Made by a program: the position numbers and the translations under genes
In this document: positions 1 through 12,349 of the stretch, one piece after another
How positions within the stretch are numbered: the stretch's first letter is position 1
Layout of the letters: each line of letters starts with the position of its first letter
Source of the DNA: Galerina marginata
Lineage: Eukaryota; Basidiomycota; Agaricomycetes; Agaricales; Galerinaceae
NCBI GenBank assembly: GCA_023014335.1
Contig: JAECYW010000033.1
Location: 372,001-436,000 of the forward strand
DNA length: 64,000 nucleotides
Direction of reading: 5' to 3'
The notes under the pieces: model-generated
What the model saw: only the letters and a program-made list of their open reading frames with translations
The model's database searches: none
Told to the model about the DNA's origin: nothing

Positions 1-1197
1 ATTGACCTGGGCTTTATCAAAGTCAGCCATGTCTTCCGTTGTGCGGACAATGGAGATGATCCAAGCAAAAGCCCGGTGCAGTAAATTACTAAACATGCCC
101 CGCACAGCTTGATGAGCAGAGTGCCGGAGTTTACGAGCAGGGTATTTGTGCGTCTTCATTTTCAGAGGCTGGATCTTTTCTCGCCGCTCAATGTTACTGT
201 CTAGTCATTTATGGAAGGTTTAATTGCAAAAGAAAATTTGATTTCAAAGCGCACTCTGACCTTTTAAAATGCTAGATTCCCCAAGGTTCAGCGAGTCCAA
301 CGCGCTGTTCGCTATAAATACCATTGATGTTAAGCATTAATGTGGGCTATAAAATATAGCTCACTCACCGTCACACAATCGCTCATTTGTCTCCACTGAG
401 AGTGATGTACTGGCGGCTGTTGGATGCAACAGGTGGACGCGGACCGTGGTTGTAACGTCAAGTGGCTTATACCACCAAAATGCGTACATGATTGCGTTAA
501 GGGCGGCAAAAGCAAGGGTAACGAGCTCCAGTTCAGTGATAATGAGGCCTCGGACCCTCCGCGCAATACACTGCGTAATAAACCAGGTAGTTTGGATGAC
601 AACTGCGGCCTTGGAAAGCTTGTCGCTCTTGCTTCGGTCCTTGATTTCTCTTTCTGTAACCTTAGGCATTGCCACCTTTTCTTCTTGAAGGAGATCCCAC
701 AATTTTCCCGGCACCAGGACGCCTGCTTCTTTATCGCCATCGTACAGTATAAATCCTCCCATCTGAATAAAATGACCATGTGTCGTAGTCCATCCATATT
801 CTGAAGAGAGATAAGGTACAAGTTGCATTTAACAAGGTTAGTTACACCCACCGCTGTATTTTTTCCCCAAACAGTGAGCGCCATACCACTGTACTGAGGC
901 CCAATATATGACTAACTCTGGCGAAATTATCGACCAAAAAACGAGTTCAAACCGCTGAAGGGCCTTCTTCCAGCGCCCTTCGTCTGGTGCCAAGATATTG
1001 GGGTGGACAGACGCCCAGGAACAGGCAAAAATAGTGACCAGACAACTCCATACGATGTCCCATTTCGAGCGAGCATTGAGGGAGACACATTGTTGTGCAT
1101 CGATGTTTGTTCTTTGGGATAATAAGTCAAGGGGCGGAGCGGCATTGGCGTCGATAATGCCTTGAAGAAGGTAAACGATGGTTAAGATAAAGGGCAT
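1..1197 (-). CDS. Multi-TM fungal membrane protein of unknown function (3' end off window)
   Basis: I chose the ATG at 1197 because it opens a signal-like hydrophobic stretch (MPFILTIVYLLQGIIDANA) followed by a short luminal segment. The next block contains SKWDIVWSCLVTIFACSW and VHPNI, then LELVFWSII-like and PELVIYWA hydrophobic segments. A second exon (about 828-361) holds THGHFIQMGGFILYDG, a linker with TEREIKDRSKSDKLSKA, then TTWFITQCIARRVRGL, TELELVTLAFAALNAIMYA and FWWYKPLDV. This order of motifs is that of a large, uncharacterised Agaricomycete membrane-protein family. The frame is lost at about 361 beside a GTGAGT donor, and a further exon probably continues toward base 1, where the window ends. 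Family assignment is from memory of the motif pattern. The function is unknown, and intron borders other than the donor near 370 were not fixed. Confidence 0.7.
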
Positions 1198-1335
1198 GTC
1201 GGTAAGTAGGGCAGGAAATCTTGACTTTATAGCTGGAACCTTATTTATAAATGTCTGACTGCGGTGACTCTGCAGTTCTTCAGTATTACACAGCAGATTA
1301 TAGGCTAGACCAGAGTAGATGTTACAAACCCGCAA

Positions 1336-2599
1336 TAGTCGGCTGTATACTAGGCTACTAGTTTCTCCTTCTCTACAACCATCTTTCCACCCCTTGATCT
1401 ACTCAGCCCATTTGCTCGTCTTTACTATGCTACATGAGCAGATGGTTTCCAGAGAGAGTCTGTGTGTCTTTCCATTCAAGGGCCCGGTGTGGTATACGGA
1501 TTTTGTGTGCCTTTGTTTGTCTGTCGATCGGCGGATTTCGCCATGACTGCCTTGCACCGACCACTTCTGCCGAAGCCACGTCGCTTTCCCCCTCACAGTC
1601 CCTAGGGCCTTCGTCCATTCTGCACTGGGGTAGAAGGAACAGTTCTACTCAGCTTCCCTGTTGCTCGTGCTACGGCTGGTTTTCCCTACGAACTGTGCCA
1701 GAAATGTCGAATGCCTTCCATTCCGGAGCCTGACTGCTTTTATCTTCTGAGCATCGCTTGCTTTGTATAATATATCTAGCTTGCCGTATCCCATCAAGAG
1801 GCATCGCAACACGCACCTCGCCGTCGACGTGATGTTCTCCGCCACAATGGGGTTCTATACACGGAAAGAAGCTTGTACTAGTGAGCATTCGACGATGCGG
1901 GTTCTTATTTCATCTAACTAACGAGGTCAAATCTAACTTTATGCATGTTTCCTCAGTGAATCAAAACAGCGGGATATCTTGGGCCGGTTTCGGTACGTGT
2001 ATGGCTTTTGACGCCTTTGTTTTCTCTATTGGATATGGCGTTTTCTAAGCTCTGAGTTTAGTGTCTGTCACTTTCAAAACCGAACGGGTATTTTACTGCA
2101 AATAACGACTGGTAAGGCCCATTGCTTTTCTTCTTCTCCTTATCAACTTTCATGTTACTTATGTTCATGATTTTCCAGTGATGTCTATGTGAGTTTCACT
2201 TCGACGATGGATGCGCCGACGCCACTACTTGACGCCAGGTTTTTTTTTTGACGTGGGCTGTCTCGAATTTCTCGCTTCCTCTCCGAAACATTTTGCAGAG
2301 TTATGGTTGTGAAGACAAGCATTATCATCTTCCAATGATTGCCCGTGAGGTGATAACAAACCTTGTGGAAAGTTTTATTGAGGGGAGATCGGTGGTCGGT
2401 ACTGCCCAATTAGTATCTGGCCTAATGCCCGTGGTTACTCAATTGAAGTCTCAGCAGATTTTAGGTGAGCAGCGTTAATTGTAGCTACTATAAGTTATAT
2501 GTGCAAGCAGTCGTAAGTATAATATTCTGCTTGTTCCAGTTCCTCGTTCGAGAGTCCTCCAAATTCTAAAACAATAAATCATAATATATGAACAGTCCA
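1336..2599. other. Intergenic, no supported gene
   Basis: About 1.3 kb between two minus-strand genes. A short plus-strand hydrophobic reading around 1960-2050 (WAGFGTCMAFDAFVFSIGYG) resembles one helix of small fungal membrane proteins. I could not join it to any other exon, so it may be a relic or chance. A T-rich tract lies near 2240. No RNA gene was seen. Confidence 0.4.
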
Positions 2600-5217
2600 T
2601 TAGGCAGGTCGCTTTTGGTCTTGCCCGATAGCTGGCATCGGGGGGATGGGCTCAGCTGGAGTTAACTTCGAAGCAGCAGCACCACAGACCATAGCGTCCC
2701 ACAGCTTCCTCACTGAGCCGCTGCGTTTCTGTCTATGAGTCGGTCGTTCAGTTTGAGGCCGCGCGACTGGTCCATGAGACTTCTCGGCAGCTAGGTCATC
2801 ATGCTTCTCAGTCGGACGAGAAGTAAGGAGAGGACGTTCATGCGCGTCGACTACATTGGCCTTGTTGGCGGCCGCTAAGTTATCCTCCTGAGGATGCGGG
2901 GTGATGGCCAAATTAGAAACGGAGTCGGCCTCGCAGGATTTTATCGCCTGAACCTCAGCAACCTGGCGAACGAAGGCGGGTATGGTGGCAGCGACGTGGA
3001 GATTGGGGCTGGGGATGGGCACGACGATCAAAGTAGCGGCGACATCAGGCGTTAACGTGGAGGTTGGCTTTTCCTCTTGTAATAGGCGAGGTGCTTCGGT
3101 TGGATGACTGGGTCCATCCTCGTTCTGGTAGTCGTGAAGTTCGTGATTCTGTTCGTATTTCTGCCTTTGATCGTTGCGGTGGTGCTCCTTCGAATACAAA
3201 GCATGCCACTATCTCCCTCTGCCTTCTCCGCCTTTCCTTCGTCGTATTCATTAGACTTCGGTGAACCTACGTCCTGTGGCAGCCCAACCGCCACCGCCAC
3301 GGGCATCTCCTCCTTAGGCTCCATCACTGCAACAACTGCTCCGTCGACTTCTCTTTCCTTCGCGTCTCTTTCTTCCAGTCTCCCCTCATCCACCTGCGAG
3401 TCCTTTCTCCCTGAAATGCCATCCACCTCCTTATCCACATCTCGGCTCCCACTGCCCTTTGTCCATCGCCAGCTCTTCACACGCGCCAGCAGAGCGGATA
3501 CCGACTTGCGCTTCTTCAGGTGAGGAGTGGGGGTGTCAGTGACGCCAGCTACGACCTCATTGCCTCTAGACTCGGGCACGTCGCGGCGTTGGGCCTCTTG
3601 GTAATCATCAAAGTGTTCCTTTCGCTGAGCATCAGCAACGACGGGAGGTTCAGCAGTCTCCTCCCTCTCTAAGGCCAGTGACGCAGGCGTGGACCTAAAT
3701 CTCGCTGCAGTGACCGTCCCAAAATCAGTTGGCGATAATTCATGGGAGGATGACTGTGGGAGTCCAGAGCCAGCGGCTAACGACAGAGAAGCCCTCATTG
3801 CCCGCCATGATTTTAAGGACAACGAAGACGGTGTCGTTGAGGGAGGCGTTGTTGAAGGAGTGGTTGATGCTGGCGTTGAAGTCGACGATTTACGACCACG
3901 TAATGATGTTAAAGACGACCGCCGGCTAGAAGAAGAGGAAGTGGTACTGCTCGTACTGGAACGGGTTAGAGAGGACGATGAAGGCGTGGATGGTGGTTCT
4001 GCGGAACCTTGGGTTTGGGTCTGGATTTTGAGAGCGTTTTGTAAGCTCCTGAGGCTGCCCCTACTCCTGCCACTACGCCGATGGCGACCACGTTGCCCGC
4101 CGCGAGAGGGCGGAGGCATAGTTAACCACTCTGGAACCTTTCTCTCCGCGACTCCAGGAGTGACAGTAGAGGCCACAGCCCCAGACGCACTCGCAGAACT
4201 TGTCGTCGAAGTCCGTCTGGTCACATCTTGTCCAGATTTCTGCGTTCTGGAGGAGGCGGCTCGTGAAAGCCCGCTGTTTCTCTTCGCCATCTCCTTCGCG
4301 GACACAGGCATCACCACGCCCGGTGCCGACAACCCGAGGCGGGAAAACTTGGGCGTAGTCGCGTAAGGCGAGGAGGTGTACCACGAATTCTCGACACCAT
4401 CATGGGACTCAGAGAGCCTGGTAGTAACCTGCTTGCTTGTTGAAGAACCGTCCGAGGAGGTGAAAGAATGTGAGGCTGGGGATGAAGGAGAGCTCGAAGG
4501 GGAGGATAAACTCGTTCTGCTACCGGGATGCTTGAGAATAGGTCTGGGTGTGGGCGAAGGCGAGGGCGAAGGCAGATAACTCGTGCGCCATGCACGCCCC
4601 GCCTCTGTGTCTGCGTCTGGATCGACGGAAGGGGCGAAGCTGACGGGTCTTGAGCTCGGAACTGCGGATGAAGAGGCGTACGAATACCGCACGCGAGCGG
4701 AACCGACGCCACCAGCGGAGGGCAGGGGTGGAGACAGAAAATTACCAGGCACGGCTCGATTATTCCCAAGGTTGCTTCCGTTGATGGTGACGCACTCAGG
4801 GTCGTGCCCGCTACGTCCAATATGGGGGTGAACGGCTGCGGTTGTGATTTGTACTTCGGCGGGTGAAATCAACACGGATAATGGGCGCTGAGGAACGAGA
4901 GGTACGTCGCGGTGGTCGAGCGGCGGACGTGTCGAAGAGGAAAAGGAACCTAACGAAAATCGTTTTGTCAAACTAGGTGTATCCGTGCCCGGTCCGGGGG
5001 CTGTCGACGGACGTTTGGAAGACTTTGGATTGCCCGAAGAATAGGAATTCGAGTAGAGTGAGACAGGACGGGCGAGAGATTGGGCGGATTTAGACTTTGA
5101 CTGCAGGTGTACAGATAAGGGTGGCGATAGGAGGTTAGGACTCGAATTGGGATTCCGGGTGAGAGGTGGGTCGTTGAGAGACACCACGGCGGGCCCAGCC
5201 AAAGGTGAGGATCGCAA
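2600..5217 (-). CDS. Ser/Pro/Thr-rich disordered protein, unassigned
   Basis: A continuous 721-codon reading runs from the ATG at 5217 to a stop at 3052. It is dominated by Ser, Pro, Thr and Arg, with runs such as TRSSTSSTTSSSSSRRSSL and SPSPSPTPRPILK, and I see no globular domain, signal peptide or membrane segment. Several RRSS/RTSTTS patches look like basophilic kinase sites, which is inference. Toward the C-terminus it becomes acidic and Lys-rich (DEGKAEKAEGDSGM). From about 3199 another minus frame opens for 199 codons to 2600 with similar hydrophilic composition (KPTSTLTPDVAATLIVV...). The real protein may therefore switch frame through an unannotated intron or a frameshift near 3190 and end at about 2600. 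I do not recognise the protein. It resembles fungal scaffold or regulatory proteins only in composition. Confidence 0.6.
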
Positions 5218-5627
5218 GGGTTTCCTGGTGGTTGGTGTATTTGAACGATGTAGGTTTTGTGGGATGGCCAGTGGGGAAGGGACGGCATTGCTCGAATTTG
5301 ACAGCCAGTCTGGGACTATGCCATTCTATCTCGACTATAAGTGGTGAACACTATGGAAAGAGTGAAGAAGTAGCGTACCAGGTTACTCTTACTGGGAAGG
5401 GTTGGTGAAGGGGACAACATCGTAGCAGTGAGATGGAGAGTTGTACGTCTCCTGTACGTGGCAGTTGAGAAGCGGGGCTCAACAAGGTGACGAAGCGAGA
5501 TGCAGGCGGAACACGTAGTAGTCAAATATCTTGCACTCTGATGAGGTGCACGATGGAAGGAAGGAAGAAGCAGGGAAGCCAGGAGGCTGAAAGGCCCGTT
5601 CGTCGTCACCAACGAGATAATAATCAA

Positions 5628-8117
5628 GGGAGGAAAAAAGGCGTCAGAGAATGGGGGTGACGGCTTTAAGTGTATGTAAGGGTATTCAAATTGCTGTGGT
5701 ACCTGGATAAATTGATCGGCGCTTCGATGGCTTGAACAACAGATTCCATGATCATGAAACGACTATCCCGGAAACGATCAAGATTGAAAGCACGAATGTG
5801 GATAGACCGTGCTTGAACGTGCTAAGGAAGCACCCAAGGAAATTGAAGGAACGCAGGTAAGTGGATGCTATCAGATCATAAATGGCAACGGCTGCTGCTC
5901 GCGGTCGTCGATAAGACCCGCTATCGTTGGCCCTGAGGATCAACACTCGCCCTGTCTTGGTTATCGGCCCAGCTTGGCTGGCGAATCGGATTTTCAAGAG
6001 CCCCTGTCATCAATACGAGCTTAAGCTAAAAACATGAAGCTGAGATATGCGGAGTAGTTCCAACTAGCAGGTATTCTAGCGTTGCGTGCAAAGAGAAAGC
6101 CTGACAGCCTTTGTGACGATTCGGAGAACATGCACGAGCGATGAGAGATCAATTCAGAGCTTCCGAGCCAAGAAATGCTTAATTGCGTGCCGAAAGTTTG
6201 CCGAAAACACCCGCTGATGACAAATTTGGAATCTCTTCGTCGACACAAAAACAATACGACCAAAATACGACTCTTTCATCCCACTTGCTTAATACCTGTT
6301 GCCAAGTTGCTCCTCTCGGTCGTTCTGCCTCGTTCTCGCTGTCAAAAACGATACATTAACCTCTGTCGTTCAATTGACGCAGTCTACCACCGCGACTTGA
6401 CCGCGACCTTCTCGGATTCTAGACGATCGTTATGGTGCTCTGAGGCCGCGTTCTAACTTTTAGCTAGGGCTTTAAACCTTTCTACTTAGAAGATAAAATC
6501 TTGCTGGTCACGTCCGAGCTAACCGGACTCTCCTTGGAGCAATTGAAAGTGCTCGAAAGTGCTCGACTACACACGCAACCACCTGTTCTATGCGTTGCTT
6601 GCCCAAAATTTCAATGTCTTCTGAATCACATTATCACAAGTCTGAATTTGTCGTCGCTGGAACAAGCTGAAACGGACCATCGAACTTGGCGTATCTCTGG
6701 GCCTCCTGTGCTGAAGAATTCAATTCCCGGCTCAAGATCGACGTCTCGGCGAGTCAGCCAAACAAACTCATGAATAGCACGAAGCTTCATCGTGGCCGGC
6801 GCCGAGTCTTCAACAGTTGCGGATAGGATGAAAACTAAACCCGGCTTCCGCTGCTTAGTCCAAGTTTTGGCTCGACTTTGCTTTCTGCCACCGTAGTGCC
6901 GTCGACAACGCTATCTCTGACAAATTAACTATGACGTCCGTCATGTCATTTCGTTTGGATTAGCATTGAGCCGAAATTGTCGAATGACGTGTGGTATCAG
7001 AAGATAAGCACCGAAATCCTTGATCGTGGAGGAATTTCAATGTGAACTTGTACTGGCCGTTCTGCTTCGGTCTATGCAAGTTTTGACCCCGGTGGTGGTT
7101 ATGCAGAACGGGACTTTGTCGAAATATCGGCTGGCTGTCGACGGTGAGAATGCAATAATTCAAACGTCTAGATACTAATCGTTAGCCAACCCCCATGCAA
7201 GTGTCGTTCGCCTGTCAGATCTTTCCATGGCCTATGTCACTGCCGTCATCTAAGTAGGCTACCCCGCCTATGTCAGTCTTATCAGGTATGTCATTATTAC
7301 CCCGCATTATATGCCGTTTAATAACAGAATCTGCGAAGGTATGTCAAGGGTGTAATTAAATAAGCGGCGCGGAGAAAGAGTGCGCTTGATGTACGACGGC
7401 CGACATCCGCATTTCTAGTTGTCTCTCTGGGCTAATAGAGTGAGAAATGTAGGTGGTCATGGTACGCATGGAAGTTCTCTCCGAGGCCAAATGATGTGGT
7501 ACGGGTATAAAATAATAGGTGCGCTCCGTCGGCTGTTCTAAGGCGAGTTGACAGAAGGCTTTTCCAGGCACCTCCTTCTCCCATCGAATTAATAGCAAAG
7601 GTCAATTCTTTAAGTATCGCTCGAGGAACTCGTAAGTAATATTTTTGACTTAAGTTATTATTCGGTCAACCGACCTCGAAACCGAACGGATGTGTCAGTC
7701 ATCGAAACTCGGACATTAGGGACGAGCTGCCTCTCACATCCCCTCTCACGGCTTTCGGGATGGACGCTCATAGACGGAAAGTCTGGCATCATACAATTGG
7801 TATCTTGAAAAGCTTACAACGGAGCCAGATCATTCCGCTCTGGTGTGCGCCACAATGATACTAATTCGGAAAGACAGGTTCCGGGAAGACTGCGGTTTCG
7901 TATTTAATGTACTACGAACTCCGTCTCTACTGAATACCAACACAATGCCTTTCTGCCAGCAGTAATGGATGAAAACCCTCAAAAATCGTCGACTGCGCAT
8001 CTACGGCTTACACCGCCTGTCCGACGTGGTCCTCTTTTCTGTCTCCCAGGACGACGGATGGATGAATGGATGAAGTATAACCGTCGCGATCCCATTCAGG
8101 CAACTGGTGGGGTGATT
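5628..8117. other. Intergenic 2.5 kb, no supported gene
   Basis: Only short, composition-neutral readings occur on both strands, and none shows a recognisable domain or a plausible exon chain. No terminal repeats or tRNA-like B-box were found. The right end abuts the first DUF6534 gene's 3' end. Confidence 0.4.
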
Positions 8118-9942
8118 TCATTTCCGACCCCGGACTCTAGAGGTCGAAAATAAGGAAATACGATCAAAGGAATTGTATGTTAAAGGTTTACCCACATGGA
8201 GGGACGAGGTGAATTCCGTAGTTGTTTTCTCGTGGAACTCAGTATTCACTTTGACATGCCACGGACCAGCGCTACTGCTATTGCCAGTATGTGGTGCGCT
8301 GGCGCCAGTGGCGCCAGAACTACCCACGACAATCGCTCCAGTAGACCCAGGGTTCATTTTCCGTCTTGCATCCAGACTGAAATAATTTAATTAGTCGGAA
8401 CGAAGGTAAATCTTGATAAATGTTTACGTACTTGGCTAGGAAAGACATTGCATGGACTGGTTTTTAAAGCACGTTCTGTCAACAGGTAACTTTCAAAGGG
8501 ACAACAAGACCTACTTGCACCCATCTGGTAGCTGAGGAATACATGGGCGAAATTGAATCCCAAAATAGCGAACTGTGCCAATAAATCGTCAGCAGTTTCT
8601 CGTGCTGCTTGCAATAAGGTTCTACCGAGATTAATTCGAACAGGACAAGGATGCTGAGCGTACATGAAATTAGTACGTTGCTTTGGAAATGTTAGCAGCC
8701 TAACCTAGTGAGCAGTCCTGTGCTGATAAAATACAAAATGAGCGTGTTTACGAATTTTCTAGTGCTGTAAATGTTCGAAGTTCGGACGGATAATTCAGCT
8801 GCGTGATTCCCCGATCGGCCAGTAAAAGGGATGCTCACTGACCTTGAAATTCCTCCACGATGACGGTATAAGTAATAAACTTGAAATATGGCAATGAGGC
8901 CGTCACAAGTTACATCGACGGCAAGCCAACCCTGAACAAGCATCTAGAATTGACAAGTAGTCAGAAGGAGAGAAACGCAAATTAAAGAGAAAGTCTGACT
9001 GAGTCGCCGAGTTTGCTGAAGTCCCTATTTGTCGTCATCGCTTTAATCATGACCGTAGAACATAATCCTAAACCACGTTAGGCCACCTCAGGGAATAGAC
9101 GGTAGCTATTTACCAAGTCCTGCGAGTGCCAGTAACACCTATGATTCATGAAATACACATTGAATGCCAGAACACTCTGCTGCAGGAATGGACGTACGAT
9201 TGTTGCGAAAATAAAGTAATTTCGTCCACTCACTAAAGAACGATTTCAATGTCAGTGACCATGATTATCCACTGACGAGAGAAATTTACGGATAAGGATA
9301 CGATAGGCGTAGAACAACTGAACGCTGCATGCAGCAATTGCCTAGCAGGATATCAGCCTTTCAGAGAAAAATAGAATCATTACGGGGCGCTCACGATTAG
9401 GCCGAGGTACAGTGCCCACTCCCTGTCAAAGTACGCTAAATCGGTGAAAGCGACAAAAAATTTTCAAATCCTACCATAACACCGTGAGCAAACTAGCATA
9501 ATCTCCGAAGGATACGACTAGATAGCGGTAAATCATCGATGTCTCAATAAATCTATACGTTCTCCTTGAATAATAGTTGGCGAGGAGGGTAGAATCGTGA
9601 CTAACTCACAAGTTGAAGATCTGTAGCACTCTAGAACTGCTTTTAATATCTCCTTGAAACCTATCCGGCAGTGTTACCTACACGACCCAAGCAACCTGAA
9701 AATTCCTCGTAAGTTCTCTGGAAACCTAGCCGACCAAAAAGGATTACCAATATTTTGAGGACCATCCTGTCACGGGGGAAGTTGAGGTAATAATTATACC
9801 CCTGCACACAGACCAGCCCCACCATCCTGTAGGTCGTGAGTTCATTAGCCTGTCGAGCTCGTTGAATCGGAGCGGAGACAGACCAGGCATTGAAGATGAC
9901 CCCTAGCTGTGCGGCACCCAGAAAGTCCACCACAAAATTCAT
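8118..9942 (-). CDS. DUF6534-type integral membrane protein, copy A
   Basis: This is the leftmost of four tandem paralogues. The ATG at 9942 begins MNFVVDFLGAAQLGVIFNAW. An intron starting GTCTGT follows, then an exon with VGLVCVQGYNYYLNFPRDRM, the loop-plus-Pro signature of this family. Further small exons encode the remaining helices. Around 8940-8700 lie VQGWLAVDVTCDGLIAIFQV-YYLYRHRGG and FVNTLILYFISTGLLTR, the most conserved core. The last exon begins with the FLAK-LDARR motif near 8370 and ends at 8118 with a hydrophilic cytosolic tail. About seven membrane segments are expected from the family, with the N-terminus outside. The function is unknown. Copy A is the most diverged in the core: 'GWLAVDVTCDG' replaces 'AWLCVDGACD' of B-D. 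Not every exon junction was phased. Confidence 0.75.
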
Positions 9943-12349
9943 TGGTTAAGATAAGGAAGGTTGATGCCGTCTATCCATCGAGATGTCTAGCTATTTAAAC
10001 AGATTCCTTTAACCCATGACAAAGCTTATAGTGCCGAAAATAATCCTACGGTATACGCGCCATCGATCAATTTAGCAATACTTCGCCCACTGGACCTTAG
10101 TCAAGTAACCTCGGGTAGCGATTCAAAATTATAGCTACTCGACAGTACACAGACAATCCCGTTCTTTGAGGAAATTGCTAAACTCAAGCAAATTCTACTT
10201 CGGCGGCCAGGAGAAGTGCACGCAAGAGAAACGCGCTTTTAAGTCGTCTCTTTTCTTTAGGTCTGAGTTGGGAAATGACTGGGTCGAAGAAAAGTTCATA
10301 ACTTGAAATAGGGCGAACGTGAAGCAGAGCGGCGGCTAAGCGGCCACAACTCAGCATCCTATTGGAGTGGAATTTTTCTTAGATTCTCTCGAACTCCGTC
10401 ATATGACAACATGTTCCCATGTATTGTCTTAAGCCTCAGAAGTTAAGGCGATTCTGTCGGCAATCTAATAAAAGGTCAGATATCAGCATCTGCATCTAAT
10501 CCATCTATCAGGAAAGAAGCCTGTGCACCGACTGACAACGCCCTGCTTGGCACAGCTAGTTCACGGTACGAATGCTATTCGGTAACTACTGAATGTCTGT
10601 TTCACAGAGACAGGTGTTTTCGCTTGATCTTGCGTGCCCAAGCCATGGTACAAAAAAGAATCCCTAGGTAACTTGAACCTCTCAACACCAATGAGCGACA
10701 ATGCGCTGGGAGTTGTACGTTCACATAATATTCGAGTCGAAATTTGAACCATGTGGTTACCAAAAATCAGTATACTTACGTGCTTTGAGAGCAGCTAACT
10801 TAGATGATCGAGCTCGTTAACTTCAGCCGACTTGGTGGAATGCACGGCCGACTTCGACTGAATACTTTAAAGTTTACTACCTAGATTTCCAACCATCGTC
10901 GGGAAATAATTACGTTAAGGTCCCTGCGATATGGCTGGTCAACTCGAAAATTGCGAGAAGATACTTTATTCCAGACGCAGGACACATACTGCAAAGCGCA
11001 AAGCAAAGTCGGCGCCAAGAGAATTTGGCAAATATAGCCAACTATTATTCAGCAACTTGCCGGCTCGATCTCGGCTTCTGCCAATGAATCTTCTCTCTAC
11101 TCCTCGGAATCGATCAAGGACGGGGTAAGAGCGTTCACACATTCCCGTCTGATTTCTTTTCAGATCCAACTCCACTCCCGACTCTTCTTGTTCCCGTCGC
11201 ATCTCACTACGTTGGTCGCGACTTCAACCATATGTAGACTCAATGCGTTCTTTGCTCGAGCTCCAATCTGCCTGATCCATGGACTGGGGAGTGTGGGTGC
11301 TTGTGATATATTTACTGGCGGTTCCCCGGGAAGAAACCCTCTGGCAGCGCCATGACAAGATATGCTCTACACACTGAGGACCTTTCGTAATGGCACCAGC
11401 TACATCAGAGTGTCAGCTTGTTTGCGAAACCCTCCATCCTCACGCTTTAATTCTGAGTTCGTTTGGCACGCGTAGCCTATCATCACCTCTGAAACTAGGG
11501 TCTCCAATTTCCTGTGCTCTGGGATATGGTCTGGCTTACGTGGCGAACATGCACACTGTTTGATGAGGGTGGGACCCAACCCACTTGAACTCAGAACAGG
11601 AATTACTCGTTCGATAGAATGACTCGCTCAAGAATTTGCTGTATCTCTATCTCAAGCGTGAAATTCTTGTATATCACCTCTGTTGTAAACCGAATGCTCG
11701 TGACTAGAATCCACGGTCAACTTCTCGTTTTGGTCTTTTCGTGATTGGGCAGAAAAAGGCGGCGTTACTGTGCTGACATATGACGAAATCATGCTGGGGT
11801 CGGCAAGAGCGTGAGGTGGCTCGTCCAACCAAAGACATCCAGTTCGTCATAGGCGGGATGGTCAGTGAAGCATCTACTCATTACTAGAAATTAATAAACC
11901 GTTGGACCCGCAGTAATTCAGGCCCGGCGGAGGGACACGACTGTTTTCTCTCAACGAAAGGTATGGACACAAACCAGGTGAACTTCATATTGTTCCATCG
12001 TATACATATCGGGCGCGACTTTCCATTGAATCGGATATGGGACGTTAAGGCCGCTTTGCGAATCGGGATGTCAAGGTCCGTCGCCATTGGGAACTTATAG
12101 GCTCCAATTCTCGGTTCGTATGTCCTAATCAAAATAGGAAGACCGGATACATTTACTGGATTGCCTCGCTCCCTTGTGCCTCACGATTCGGCGACAGAAA
12201 CTCAAACTAAATCCCCTAACCTACTCTTCCCGTCCAAAATAATTCGTGCTGTTATCATCCAAGTGGGTCAATACTACGGTCTCGATTGCTCCAGAGTCGG
12301 AACTCTAGTCGTAGGAAGACTAAGGCTTAGTAAATCGCTCGCGAGAACT
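9943..12349. other. Spacer between DUF6534 copies A and B
   Basis: I could support no intact gene. Around 10460-10510 the text 'aatctaataaaaggt' recurs in the spacers upstream of copies B, C and D (near 14958, 19584 and 22463), so this is a decayed part of the repeat unit. At 11105-11130 a stretch reading GGAATCGATCAAGG...GGGGTAAG resembles the second exon and donor of the ferredoxin gene at 23185-24677 and may be a relic of it. The rest shows nothing recognisable. Confidence 0.4.

Noticed and set aside
3689..4366. 225-codon plus-strand reading
   Set aside because: Antisense shadow of the Ser/Pro-rich minus-strand gene; its composition mirrors the Ser codons.
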